DNA of 41,020 nt from Chloroflexota bacterium (GTDB taxonomy: Bacteria; Chloroflexota; Dehalococcoidia; UBA1127; JACQUN01). The stretch is from the NCBI GenBank assembly GCA_016210285.1, contig JACQUN010000213.1:1-41020 (forward strand), written 5' to 3'. Both the position numbers and the translations under genes were made by a program. Under the pieces are notes generated by a model. The model saw nothing but the letters and a program-made list of their open reading frames with translations. It made no database searches and was not told the DNA's origin. Positions 8,342-16,770 of the stretch are shown piece by piece (positions within the stretch are counted from its first letter, which is position 1; each line of letters opens with the position of its first letter).

Positions 8342-9244
8342 ATGTCCATCCAACCACGCGATACGCAGCTGGCGGCAGGACTCAAGCCTGCCGGGCGGCG
8401 CTGGCTCAGTTGGCGCGATCTCCGCTTCCAGGTGAAGCGGAACCCCCTGGGGGCGACCGCGGCCGTCCTCTGCCTTCTGTTCATCTTCCTCGGTCTTTTT
8501 GCCCCCTGGCTGACGCCCTACTCACCGTACGCAAACCTGGGCGCGGCCCTGCAAGCCCCGAGCAGCAACCACTGGTTCGGCACGGACCAGAATGGGCGGG
8601 ATGTCTTCAGCAGGGTTCTGATGGGGGCAAGAGTGTCCCTTATCGTGGGGGTGGTGGTGGTGGCAGGGGCGTCGGCCCTGGGGACGGTCATTGGCCTGGT
8701 CTCAGGCTACTTTGAAGGGAAAACGGATTTCATTCTGCAACGCATCACGGACACCTTCCTCACCTTCCCGGCCCTGCTGCTGGCCCTGGCGCTGGTGTCC
8801 GTCATGCACCCTGGGATGTGGCCTGCCATCATCTCCATCACCCTGGTGCTCTGGCCGACCTGCGCCCGGGTTATCCGCGCCCAAGTGCTCTCTTCCAAGC
8901 ACAACCAGTATGTGGATGCAGCCAGGGCCATCGGCGCTTCCCACATCCGCATCCTCTTCCGCCACCTCCTCCCCAACGTTTTCGCCTCGGTGCTGGTCCT
9001 CCTCTCCCTGTGGATTGGGACCGCTATTGTGATTGAGGCATCCCTGAGCTTCCTGGGCGCTGGGACCCAGCCACCAAATCCCTCCTGGGGGCGGATGCTC
9101 AGCTCTGAAGGCAGGGAATACCTGGAGCGGGCCCCCTGGCTTGCCATCTTCCCGGGCCTCGCCATCAGCATCGTCGTCTTTGCCTTCAACCTCTTCGGTG
9201 ATACTGTGCGCGACGTGGTGGACCCCCGCCTGCGGGGGAACTGA
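8342..9244 (+). CDS. ABC transporter permease, DppC/OppC type (copy 1)
   Basis: A 300-residue second permease subunit, partner of the preceding gene. After a cytosolic N-terminal tail (MSIQPRDTQLAAG...) comes the usual RNPLGATAAVLCLLFIFLGL first helix, then HWFGTDQNGRDVFSRVLMGARVSL, a family hallmark, the coupling loop QYVDAARAIGASHIRILFRHLLPNV, and the ending DTVRDVVDPRLRGN. The frame is open back to an ATG at 8225 inside the previous gene, but the ATG at 8342 with AAAGGGG in front gives the normal family N-terminus. Confidence 0.92.
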   Translation: MSIQPRDTQLAAGLKPAGRRWLSWRDLRFQVKRNPLGATAAVLCLLFIFLGLFAPWLTPYSPYANLGAALQAPSSNHWFGTDQNGRDVFSRVLMGARVSLIVGVVVVAGASALGTVIGLVSGYFEGKTDFILQRITDTFLTFPALLLALALVSVMHPGMWPAIISITLVLWPTCARVIRAQVLSSKHNQYVDAARAIGASHIRILFRHLLPNVFASVLVLLSLWIGTAIVIEASLSFLGAGTQPPNPSWGRMLSSEGREYLERAPWLAIFPGLAISIVVFAFNLFGDTVRDVVDPRLRGN

Positions 9245-9428
9245 ATGGCAGTGCATCGGTACCACACTCCCCTCCTTTCCTGTGTGGCCAACGCTATCTG
9301 TTGCATGGCGGGCAACTTGACAGCCTCTGCCTCCAATGCTATGCTGCTCCTCCACTCTCCCAAGGGCCCTACTCCATGAAGTCCCGGTGCGTCGGCAAGA
9401 AGAGGCTGCGGGCCTTCTCGGAAAAACG

Positions 9429-9469
9429 CAGCCCAACTCTCTGGGCTGCTAGCAGCCCTTTACAAGGGC
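9429..9469 (+). terminator. tandem hairpins between permease and amidohydrolase genes
   Basis: A perfect 7-bp stem CAGCCCA/TGGGCTG with a 6-nt loop (9429-9448) is followed at once by a 6-bp stem GCCCTT/AAGGGC. There is no U-run, so it may be a weak or processing structure rather than an intrinsic terminator. A modest promoter-like pair, TTTACA (9459-9464) and TAACGT (9482-9487) 17 bp apart, overlaps the second hairpin and may drive the next gene. Confidence 0.3.
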
Positions 9470-9508
9470 GGGCAGGCCAGGTAACGTAGCAGCAGGAGGG
9501 GTAGATTC

Positions 9509-10396
9509 ATGGCAACGCGACAAGCCACGCGAACCGGAGCGAAGGTCCTGGCGATAGACACCGTCTGTGGCCTCCCTTCGGCTGAGCGGAGGGCGCGGCG
9601 GAAGCATCAGTGGATCCTGGAGAACAAGCTTCCCAGGGCCGACGAGGTTCGCCAGGGCATCTCGGCTGAGCGATTGCTCAAGAAGATGGACAGTGCGGGG
9701 ATCGAAAAGGCGTTCCTCATCGCCGCCAAGGTCGGCTCCAAGTACGAGGGGTTCATGGACTCGACGCCGTACGAGGAGATCTACGCTGTGGTCCAGAGAT
9801 ACCCCAAGCGCTTCTACGGCCTGGCGGGCATTGACCCCTGGGAGGGGGTGGAGGGGCTCAAACAGCTCGAGTGGGCTATCAAGGAGTTGGGGTTCGTCGG
9901 GGCCCACCTCTATCCCCACTGGTTCCGGATGGAGCCTGACCACCGCAAGTACTACCCCTTCTACGCCAAGTGCATTGAGTTGGACATCCCCATCCAGATG
10001 CAGGTGGGCCACTGCCTTATCTACCTCGGGGACCGGCCCCCCTTTCGGAGTGTGGGCCGTCCCATCCTGCTGGACACCATCGCCTGCGACCTCCCTGAGC
10101 TGAAGCTCGTCGGCATCCACACGGGCTGGCCCTGGGTGGAGGAGATGATCTCGGTGGCCTGGAAGCACCCCAACGTGTACATCGGCTCCGATGCCTACGC
10201 CCCCAAGTACTGGAAGCCGGAGTTTGTCCACTTCATCAATAGCTGGGGGCAGGACAAGGTGCTCTTCGGCACCGACTTCTCCGTGGTTGACAACGAGCGA
10301 GCCATGCGGGAGGTGGAGCAGTTGGAGCTGAAGCCAGAGGCGAAGCGCAAGTTCCTGCGAGAGAACGCAATCCGGCTCTACAAGCTCAAGGCCTGA
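9509..10396 (+). CDS. amidohydrolase-2 family protein (copy 1), no HxH motif
   Basis: A 295-residue TIM-barrel protein of the amidohydrolase-2 (PF04909-type) family, which includes metal-dependent hydrolases and decarboxylases. His168 (QVGHC), His204 (GIHTGWPW) and Asp256 (FGTDFS) match the metal and catalytic ligands of later strands. The first strand reads VLAIDTVCGLP (14-24), so the usual HxH metal pair is absent. It is closely related to the copy at 15653 throughout. The ATG follows GGAGGGG with good spacing. It probably acts in the cytoplasm on the imported substrate or its CoA-linked product; whether it is hydrolase or decarboxylase cannot be told. Confidence 0.88.
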   Translation: MATRQATRTGAKVLAIDTVCGLPSAERRARRKHQWILENKLPRADEVRQGISAERLLKKMDSAGIEKAFLIAAKVGSKYEGFMDSTPYEEIYAVVQRYPKRFYGLAGIDPWEGVEGLKQLEWAIKELGFVGAHLYPHWFRMEPDHRKYYPFYAKCIELDIPIQMQVGHCLIYLGDRPPFRSVGRPILLDTIACDLPELKLVGIHTGWPWVEEMISVAWKHPNVYIGSDAYAPKYWKPEFVHFINSWGQDKVLFGTDFSVVDNERAMREVEQLELKPEAKRKFLRENAIRLYKLKA

Positions 10397-10522
10397 ACCA
10401 AGGGACGGGAGGCGCCGGGGCATCCGAGTCCCGAGATTCCTCGTACCCTTCATGAAAGCGGGCTCTTTGTTGCCAGGGGGCAGGGCAAGGCACGAGTTCG
10501 GTGGTGCATCAGATAGCGAGGG

Positions 10523-11746
10523 ATGGGGTTGGCGAACTCGAGCGCGCTGGCTGACCTCACCGTGGTCGAGCTTGGGAGCTTCGTTTCGGGGCCTTACTGC
10601 GGGAAGCTCCTGGCAGACCTGGGCGCCGAGGTCATCAAGGTCGAAAGGCCTGGGCTGGGGGATGCAGCACGCCACCAGGGCCCTTTCCCCGATGACAATC
10701 TCGACCCGGAATGTAGCGGCCTGTTCCTGTACCTGAACACCAACAAGCTCGGTGTCACGCTGGAAATTGAGACGGCCAGCGGGGCAGCGCTGCTCAGGCG
10801 GTTGGTCCGCCTTGCCGACGTGCTGATAGAAAGCACCCCTCCAGGCTTCCTCGACCAGCTAGGGCTTGGGTACGAAGCCCTGAGCCACATCAAGCCAGGC
10901 CTCATCGTGGCCTCCATCACCCCCTTTGGCCAGACGGGACCCTATCGCTCGTACAAGTCCTGCGACCTCGTGGCCTCCCACATCGGAGGCTTTGCCTATG
11001 CTACCCCCGACGTTCCAAGCCGAGACCAACCCCCTGTGAAACCCAGCACCCACCAGGCCGACATCGCCGCAGGGCTTACCGGTGCAGTGGCGGTGCTCTC
11101 CGCCGTCCATCTGCGAAAACAGGACGGCAGGGGGCAACATCTCGACATCTCAGGGCAGGAGGCCCTGCTCTCCAACCTGCGGGCCATCATTGACCACTTC
11201 ACCGGCAACGGCAAGAACCCCGACCGGTTTGGCCCGGCTGCGCCAGCCTTTGGGCCCCACGGGAACTTCCGCTGCAAGGACGGATACGTCAACTTCACCG
11301 ACCTGACAGACCAGCAGTGGGGGTTCTTCAAAGAGGCCATCGGCAACCCTCCCTGGGCGCAGAGCGAGATCTGGGCCACCAGCGTCTCCCGCGGCGACTA
11401 CCGGGATGCCCTGGAGCCTCTCGTGGAGGAGTGGACCTCGTCGCGAACCAAAGAGGAGATCTACCGCCACTTGCAGGACCACCACTTTCCCGCCTTCCCC
11501 GTCAACACCATCGAGGAGTTTGTGGCGTCGCCACACTTCAACGCCCGCAACTTCATTGTGGAAACCACGCATCCCCGGGCAGGCCGCGTGCGTCTTCCCC
11601 GCGGCCCCTATCTCTTTTCCGCAACACCCTGGGCTATAAGGCGGCCAGCGCCCCTCCTGGGACAGCACAACGAGGAGGTCTATTGCCGCCGCCTGGGGTA
11701 CTCGCTCCAGGACCTGATCCGATTGCGGCAGGCCGGGGCCATCTAG
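10523..11746 (+). CDS. class III CoA transferase (CaiB/BaiF family), first of two
   Basis: A 407-residue family III CoA transferase, which moves CoA from a donor thioester to a carboxylic acid through an aspartyl-CoA intermediate. The N-terminus has the family signature GPYCGKLLADLGAEVIKVERPGLGD (23-47), and the candidate catalytic Asp is Asp180 in STHQADIAAGLTGA. A short GRGQHLDIS motif follows, and the C-terminal part contains HNEEVY. It stands 37 bp before a second family member, suggesting either a heteromer or two linked activation steps. The ATG has only a poorly spaced purine run (GCGAGGG) in front. Confidence 0.9.
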   Translation: MGLANSSALADLTVVELGSFVSGPYCGKLLADLGAEVIKVERPGLGDAARHQGPFPDDNLDPECSGLFLYLNTNKLGVTLEIETASGAALLRRLVRLADVLIESTPPGFLDQLGLGYEALSHIKPGLIVASITPFGQTGPYRSYKSCDLVASHIGGFAYATPDVPSRDQPPVKPSTHQADIAAGLTGAVAVLSAVHLRKQDGRGQHLDISGQEALLSNLRAIIDHFTGNGKNPDRFGPAAPAFGPHGNFRCKDGYVNFTDLTDQQWGFFKEAIGNPPWAQSEIWATSVSRGDYRDALEPLVEEWTSSRTKEEIYRHLQDHHFPAFPVNTIEEFVASPHFNARNFIVETTHPRAGRVRLPRGPYLFSATPWAIRRPAPLLGQHNEEVYCRRLGYSLQDLIRLRQAGAI

Positions 11747-11783
11747 CCCCCCTGGCGGACCAGAAGGAGGCCGAAGACACCCT

Positions 11784-12956
11784 ATGGCAGCAAACCCGTT
11801 GGACGGTATCCGGGTCCTGGATTTCAGCCAGGTGGTCGCTGGCCCCTACACCAGCATGCTCCTGGGCTGGCTGGGAGCGGAGGTCATCAAGATTGAGAGC
11901 GCGCGCCGCCCTCGCATGACCCCACCACGCCTGCCCGACACCCTGAACTGTTTCAAGAAGAGCTGCACCATTGACCTCACGCGGCCTGAAGGCGCCGAGC
12001 TTGCCAAGGAGATTGTCCGGTGCAGCGACGTGGTGGTGGAGAACTTCAGCCCCCGGACCATGAAGCGCTTCGGCCTGGACTACCCGGTCTTGCAGCAGAT
12101 CAAGCCCGACCTCGTTATGGTCTCCATGTCCGCCTTCGGGCAGACCGGCTCCGACCGCGACTACGTGGGCCTGGCCCCTGGGTTCGTCGCCTACACGGGC
12201 GGGATGCACCTCACCGGCTTCCCAGACGGGATGCCCATGCTGCCTGGCACGGTGAGCTTCAATGACCTGGTTTCTGGTCTGTATTCGGTGTACTCCATCA
12301 TGGCTGCCCTGCACTACCGTGAGCAAACCGGTCAAGGCCAGTACGTTGACCTGCCCCAGGCAGAGGTCGCGGCCACCTTCGTGGCTGAAGCGGTGGTGGG
12401 GTACACCCTGGCTGGCCGCTCCCCAACGCGCCGGGGGAACACGGACGTGGCCATGGCCCCCCACGGGTGCTATCGCTGCAAGGGAGACGACAAGTGGGTC
12501 AGCATTGCTGTGGCAACCGACGACGAATGGCAGGCCCTCTGCAACGTCATGGGGCGTCCGGAGTTGGCTCGTTGCGAGAGGTATGCTGACTCCCTGAGCC
12601 GGTGGAAGAACCAGGATGGGGTGGACCAGGCGGTCCAGTCGTGGACGGTTCAACACTCCCATGACGAGGTGATGAAGATTCTTCAGGAAGCGGGCATTGC
12701 AGCCGGGCCTTCCTACAACGCAGAAGAGCTCCTCAACAACCCGCACCTCAAGGAGCGGGACATCTTCACCGTCACCACGAAACCGGGGACCAATCCCCGG
12801 CGCATGGTAGGGCTCCCGTGGAAGTCCAGCGCAACGGCCCCTGAGCATGCCCGGGCCCCGCTGCATGGTGAGCACAACGAATACGTCTTCGGGCAGCTCC
12901 TGGGGCTGTCAGCCGACAAGGTAGAGGGCCTTCAAGCAGCGAAGGTCCTCTACTAG
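11784..12956 (+). CDS. class III CoA transferase (CaiB/BaiF family), second of two
   Basis: A 390-residue protein beginning MAANPLDGIRVLDFSQVVAG, the canonical start of the family, followed by WLGAEVIKIE (29-38). The predicted aspartyl nucleophile is Asp161 in VSFNDLVSGLYS, followed by TGQGQYVDLPQAE. It is only distantly similar to the preceding CoA transferase, so the pair is an old duplication or a two-component system rather than a fresh copy. The ATG follows AAGGAGG at a slightly long distance. It is probably co-transcribed with the upstream gene. Confidence 0.92.
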   Translation: MAANPLDGIRVLDFSQVVAGPYTSMLLGWLGAEVIKIESARRPRMTPPRLPDTLNCFKKSCTIDLTRPEGAELAKEIVRCSDVVVENFSPRTMKRFGLDYPVLQQIKPDLVMVSMSAFGQTGSDRDYVGLAPGFVAYTGGMHLTGFPDGMPMLPGTVSFNDLVSGLYSVYSIMAALHYREQTGQGQYVDLPQAEVAATFVAEAVVGYTLAGRSPTRRGNTDVAMAPHGCYRCKGDDKWVSIAVATDDEWQALCNVMGRPELARCERYADSLSRWKNQDGVDQAVQSWTVQHSHDEVMKILQEAGIAAGPSYNAEELLNNPHLKERDIFTVTTKPGTNPRRMVGLPWKSSATAPEHARAPLHGEHNEYVFGQLLGLSADKVEGLQAAKVLY

Positions 12957-12988
12957 GGGCGAGCCGGCAACCCTCCAGGTCTCATCAT

Positions 12989-13060
12989 GGCTCGACAGGC
13001 TCACCACGAGCGTGGAGAAGGCCCGTTAGTCCTGAGCCCGTCGAAGGACGGGGAGGCTCA
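12989..13060 (+). repeat. short interspersed repeat with CGTCGAAGGAC core
   Basis: The intergenic stretch after the second CoA transferase carries GGCTCGACAGGCTCACCACGA and, 20 bp later, GTCCTGAGCCCGTCGAAGGAC (13029-13049), an imperfect inverted repeat. This resembles the REP-like sequences (variants of CCTGAGCCTGTCGAAGG) scattered in many bacterial genomes. Related sequence lies inside the element at 29585-29758. Confidence 0.5.
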
Positions 13061-13145
13061 CTGCTGACATGAGTCCGAGAGAACCCTCGGGCAGGTCCTG
13101 GCCCAGGTGTGAGGCATCGGAAGAACGACGAAAGGAGGCACAGCA

Positions 13146-13799
13146 ATGGCGAGCACGCCCATCTCCTTGAACCCCTCCACCACGGCGCTCATCGTGGTGG
13201 ATATGCAAAACGACTTTGCCCACCCCCAGGGCTCTTACACCCGGTTCAGACTGGCCATCCCCGATTTCGATCCCTCCTCCGGCCCCAAGGCAGTTGGGCC
13301 CATCCAGAGGCTCCTGAGGGCCGCCAGGCGGTCAGGGATGTTCGTGGTCCATACCCAGATCGTGCGGAAGCCCTCTCTGGGGACGCCACCCCCTCGGAAG
13401 ATCCTCCCCAAGAGCTTCTCGCCTGCCCCTAACCAACCGCCCAGGCTGGTGGAAGGCACCTGGGGGGCCGAAACAATGGAAGACCTCAAGCCGGCTGAAG
13501 GGGAGTATGTGCTGAGGAAACTTGGCTACTCCGCCTTCTATGGGACAGACCTGGAGCGCGTCCTGCGCCGCCGCGGCGTCGACACCGTCATCATCACGGG
13601 CACAGTCACCTACGCCTGCGTCCTGCACACGGCCTTCGATGCCTACGTGCGCGACTTCGACGTAGCGGTGGCGACGGACGGCGTTGCCTCCTGGGTGCCA
13701 GCGCTCCAGGAGCCCGCCGTGCGGATCATGGAGCTCCTCCTTGGGGCAGCACTGCCTGCGGATCAGATCGCAGCAAGCATTCAAGGAGTGCGCTCCTAG
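13146..13799 (+). CDS. cysteine hydrolase, isochorismatase/nicotinamidase family
   Basis: A 217-residue cysteine hydrolase of the isochorismatase-like superfamily. The catalytic triad is visible: Asp19 (ALIVVDMQNDF), Lys125 (LRKLGYSAFYGT) and Cys158 (TGTVTYACVLHTAFDA). Members hydrolyse amides such as nicotinamide, N-carbamoyl amino acids, ureidoacrylate or biuret; the exact substrate cannot be assigned. Its place among CoA transferases, amidohydrolases and importer parts suggests it removes an amide or carbamoyl group from the imported compound. The ATG follows AAAGGAGG. Confidence 0.92.
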   Translation: MASTPISLNPSTTALIVVDMQNDFAHPQGSYTRFRLAIPDFDPSSGPKAVGPIQRLLRAARRSGMFVVHTQIVRKPSLGTPPPRKILPKSFSPAPNQPPRLVEGTWGAETMEDLKPAEGEYVLRKLGYSAFYGTDLERVLRRRGVDTVIITGTVTYACVLHTAFDAYVRDFDVAVATDGVASWVPALQEPAVRIMELLLGAALPADQIAASIQGVRS

Positions 13800-13837
13800 C
13801 TCGGGGCCCGCCAAACACAGGCTGCGGCGCAAGAGGA

Positions 13838-13867
13838 TTGTTGTTGCAGCGGCAGGTGTGATAGCAT
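13838..13867 (+). promoter_or_regulatory. extended -10 promoter of the first binding-protein gene
   Basis: TTGTTG (13838-13843), an 18-bp spacer and an extended -10, TG-A-TAGCAT (13859-13867), stand 48 bp before the lipoprotein start. This would give the binding protein its own promoter inside the locus. Confidence 0.45.
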
Positions 13868-13914
13868 AGGGGATTGTCAAGGGCATCCCCAGTGAGTGTG
13901 GAGAGGAGGGCGTT

Positions 13915-15624
13915 ATGCGATTTCCAGGCCGTTTGCCTGCTATGCTCGGCATCGGGGTGCTGGTGATTCTGGCCACCCTGGGCTGTCGGGCGGCCGCGCC
14001 TGCGCCAACCCCAGCTCCGGCCGCCAAACCCGCCGCACCGGCGGCAGTTGCGCCAAGCCCTACGCCGAGACCGGCAGTGGCGGCGCCGTCCCCGGTGGTG
14101 ACGGCCGCGACGCCGACGCCCAGGCCAGCAGAGGCGCCAACCGCGGCGCCCCGTGTCATCCCACAGAAGATCCGGTACATCCCCTGGGCCATGCCTGTGA
14201 ACCGCAACCCCATTGACAACGACTCCTACCAGAGTGACATGGGTCTGGTCTCCGACACCGTCCTCCACCTGACCTTCGACGGGGAGGTCAAGCCGGCGGT
14301 AGCCACCAAATGGGAGTCTATCTCCCCCACAGTGTGGCGGCTCAAGGTCCGAGACGACTTGAAGTTCAGCGATGGCACCCCGTTGACTGCTGAGGATGTT
14401 GCCTTCTCCGCCAACACCATGAAGGAGCAGAAGCTCGTTCCCTACAACCGCTTGCTCAGAACCCTGGACAAGGCAGTGGTTGTGGACAGCACCACCGTGG
14501 ACCTCTACACCACCACGCAGGACGTGATTCTCCCTGAAAAGCTGTACTACATGATGGTCGTGCCCAAGGGATACTACTCCCGCTTGGGTCGAGACGAGTT
14601 CTCCAATGCGCCCATCGGGAGCGGGCCCTGGCGCTGGGTGTCGTGGACGTCCGGCGTGGGCTGGAAGGTTGAGCGCAACAGCTCGAAGCACCCCTTCCGG
14701 AACGCCTACGCGGAGAGCATTGACGCCCAGATCGTCCAGGAGCCAGCCACGGTGTCTGCCGCCATCCTGGCCGGCAACATCGACATCGCCCAGACCCGGA
14801 TGGACCCGACTCAACTGGACGATCTGAAGAAGGCGGGCAAAAAGGTGGAGGCCTGGCCCGCCCGGCTCTTCTTCTACTACTTCGACCCGGGACGCGCATG
14901 CCAGAAGGGATGGCCAACGTGCAACCCCAAGGTGCGCCGCGCCATGATCGAGGCGGTGGACAGCGCAACCTACTCCAAGACACTGTGGAAGGGCCTGGCG
15001 GTCCCCGTGAGCGTCCCGGCGATGCCAGGGGGCCTGGGCTACCGGCCCGACATCCCGCTCCCCTACAACCCACAACACGCAGCACAGCTCCTTGACGAGG
15101 CAGGCTTCAAGCCCGATGCCAAGGGCGTCCGCTTCGAGCTCCGCATGTGGGCCTGGGCTGCCGGCACCCCCAACGACCAGTCTCTGGCCATGCAGGCTGA
15201 CCTGGCCAAGGTGGGGGTAAAAGCGAACTACCAGCTCATGGAGTTTGGCACCTACGTCTCCTACCTTGGCCTGAGAGACGGGCGCGAGCATGTGGAGCTG
15301 ATGCAGCTCCTGGGCAGCGACACCTTCTCCAACAACTACTCCAACCTCACCCAGTGGTGCTCCCCCGACCCCAAGAGCACCTCCAACTACTACCCCAATG
15401 AACAGGTCTGGAAACTCAACGAGGAGTTCCTGCGCACCGTGGACCGTGCCCAGCGTGACAAGATCCTGGGCAAGATCTTCGAGATCATGTCCATTGACGA
15501 CCCCTGCTACCTCTATGTCAACGGTGTGCCCGAGACCTGGGTCCTCCAGCCATCCCTTGAAGGCTTCAGGCCCGCAGGGGGCAGGGTATATTTCGTCTGG
15601 GACGATATCCGCCGCACCCGCTAG
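13915..15624 (+). CDS. family 5 solute-binding lipoprotein of a peptide-type ABC importer (copy 1)
   Basis: A 569-residue extracellular substrate-binding protein (SBP_bac_5 type). The signal peptide ends in the lipobox LATLGC with lipidation at Cys24, followed by a Pro/Ala-rich linker (about 25-82). The mature domain begins at QKIRYIPW and shows the family pattern WRLKVRDDLKFSDGTPLTAEDVAFS, then APIGSGPWRW, NPKVRRAMIEAVD and LAMQADLAKVGVKANYQL. It is paralogous to the gene at 16771, and the linker is almost identical to it at DNA level. It probably delivers substrate to one of the two permease pairs. ATG preceded by GAGAGGAGGG. Confidence 0.93.
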   Translation: MRFPGRLPAMLGIGVLVILATLGCRAAAPAPTPAPAAKPAAPAAVAPSPTPRPAVAAPSPVVTAATPTPRPAEAPTAAPRVIPQKIRYIPWAMPVNRNPIDNDSYQSDMGLVSDTVLHLTFDGEVKPAVATKWESISPTVWRLKVRDDLKFSDGTPLTAEDVAFSANTMKEQKLVPYNRLLRTLDKAVVVDSTTVDLYTTTQDVILPEKLYYMMVVPKGYYSRLGRDEFSNAPIGSGPWRWVSWTSGVGWKVERNSSKHPFRNAYAESIDAQIVQEPATVSAAILAGNIDIAQTRMDPTQLDDLKKAGKKVEAWPARLFFYYFDPGRACQKGWPTCNPKVRRAMIEAVDSATYSKTLWKGLAVPVSVPAMPGGLGYRPDIPLPYNPQHAAQLLDEAGFKPDAKGVRFELRMWAWAAGTPNDQSLAMQADLAKVGVKANYQLMEFGTYVSYLGLRDGREHVELMQLLGSDTFSNNYSNLTQWCSPDPKSTSNYYPNEQVWKLNEEFLRTVDRAQRDKILGKIFEIMSIDDPCYLYVNGVPETWVLQPSLEGFRPAGGRVYFVWDDIRRTR

Positions 15625-15652
15625 TCCAAGACTTCAGAAGGAGGGGGGCATC

Positions 15653-16564
15653 ATGGCAACCCGACAGACCGTGCGCAAGCCGCAGCAGGCTGAGAAAACC
15701 CTGGCCATTGACATTGTTTGCGGCCTCCCAGACCCAGAGCGGCAGGCCCAGCGAAAGCATGACTGGATCACCTGGGGGGATCGTGTGCATCGGCCAGAAC
15801 GGCCTGAAGAGAGGGGACGACGAGGTCTTACGGTTGAGCAGTTGATTGAGAAGATGGACCGTGCAGGAATTCAGAAGGCCTTCCTCCATGCCACAAAGCA
15901 CGGCTCCAAGTACGAGGGGTTCACGGACCACATCCCCTATGAAGATGTTTACAATGCGTGCAGAAAGTACCCTGACCGCTTCTACGGCCTGGCGGGTATT
16001 GACCCCTGGGAGGGAATGGAGGGGGTCAAGGAGCTGGAGATGGCGGTCAAAGAGATGGGCTTCATCGGCGTCCACTTCTATCCCCACTGGTTCCGCATGG
16101 AGCCCGACCACCGGAAGTACTACCCCTTCTACGCCAAGTGCATCGAGCTGGATATCCCCGTCCAGATGCAGGTTGGTCACTGCCTCATCTACATCAAGGA
16201 CCGTCCGCCGTTCCGGAGCGTGGGGCGGCCCATTCTGATGGATACCATCGCCTGTGACCTGCCGGAGCTGAAGCTCGTGGGTATCCACACTGGCTGGCCC
16301 TGGGTAGAGGAGGCCATCTCGGTGGCGTGGAAACACCCCAATGTGTACCTGGCAAATGATGCCTGGGCCCCGCGCTACTTGAAGCCGGAGTTTGTGCACT
16401 TCATCAATAGCTGGGGGCAGGACAAGGTTCTGTTCGGCACCAACTTCTCCATGATTGACAATGAGCGCGCCATGCTGGAGATAGACGCCCTGGAGCTAAA
16501 GCCGGAGGGGAAGCGCAAGTTCCTTCGGGAGAATGCATCAAGGCTCTACAAGCTGAACATCTAG
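15653..16564 (+). CDS. amidohydrolase-2 family protein (copy 2), catalytic Asp replaced by Asn
   Basis: A 303-residue paralog of the gene at 9509, with the same TIM-barrel layout. The first strand reads TLAIDIVCGLP (16-26), again lacking HxH. His176 (QVGHC) and His212 (GIHTGWPW) are present, but the strand-8 Asp is Asn264 (FGTNFS). If Asp256 of copy 1 is catalytic, this copy may be a non-catalytic partner, so the two could form a heteromer. The ATG at 15653 follows AAGGAGGGG, 28 bp after the binding-protein gene, so the two are probably one transcript; the frame extends back to 15398 only as overlap with that gene. Confidence 0.88.
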   Translation: MATRQTVRKPQQAEKTLAIDIVCGLPDPERQAQRKHDWITWGDRVHRPERPEERGRRGLTVEQLIEKMDRAGIQKAFLHATKHGSKYEGFTDHIPYEDVYNACRKYPDRFYGLAGIDPWEGMEGVKELEMAVKEMGFIGVHFYPHWFRMEPDHRKYYPFYAKCIELDIPVQMQVGHCLIYIKDRPPFRSVGRPILMDTIACDLPELKLVGIHTGWPWVEEAISVAWKHPNVYLANDAWAPRYLKPEFVHFINSWGQDKVLFGTNFSMIDNERAMLEIDALELKPEGKRKFLRENASRLYKLNI

Positions 16565-16770
16565 GGCAACCTTGTGCTACGGTGTTTGCCTGGCGGGCCG
16601 TGGGGGCCCCTGGGGCCAGAAGAATGTTCTGATCAAGGCACCGAGTTCCCAGCGAGGAGGCTGACCAGCACGATGGTTGTGGGGCATGTGGTTCCTGCTG
16701 GTTTTCCATTTCATCGTCACGCGCATGTATGCATGGGCACCCATGTTGGAAGGGAAGCAAAGGAGGGGCT

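Noticed and set aside
9449..10675. 408-codon open frame opposite the first amidohydrolase
   Set aside because: Antisense shadow of a conserved TIM-barrel gene.
13726..15291. 521-codon open frame opposite the first binding-protein gene
   Set aside because: Shadow of the lipoprotein gene with low-complexity, histidine/glycine-rich translation and no start signal.
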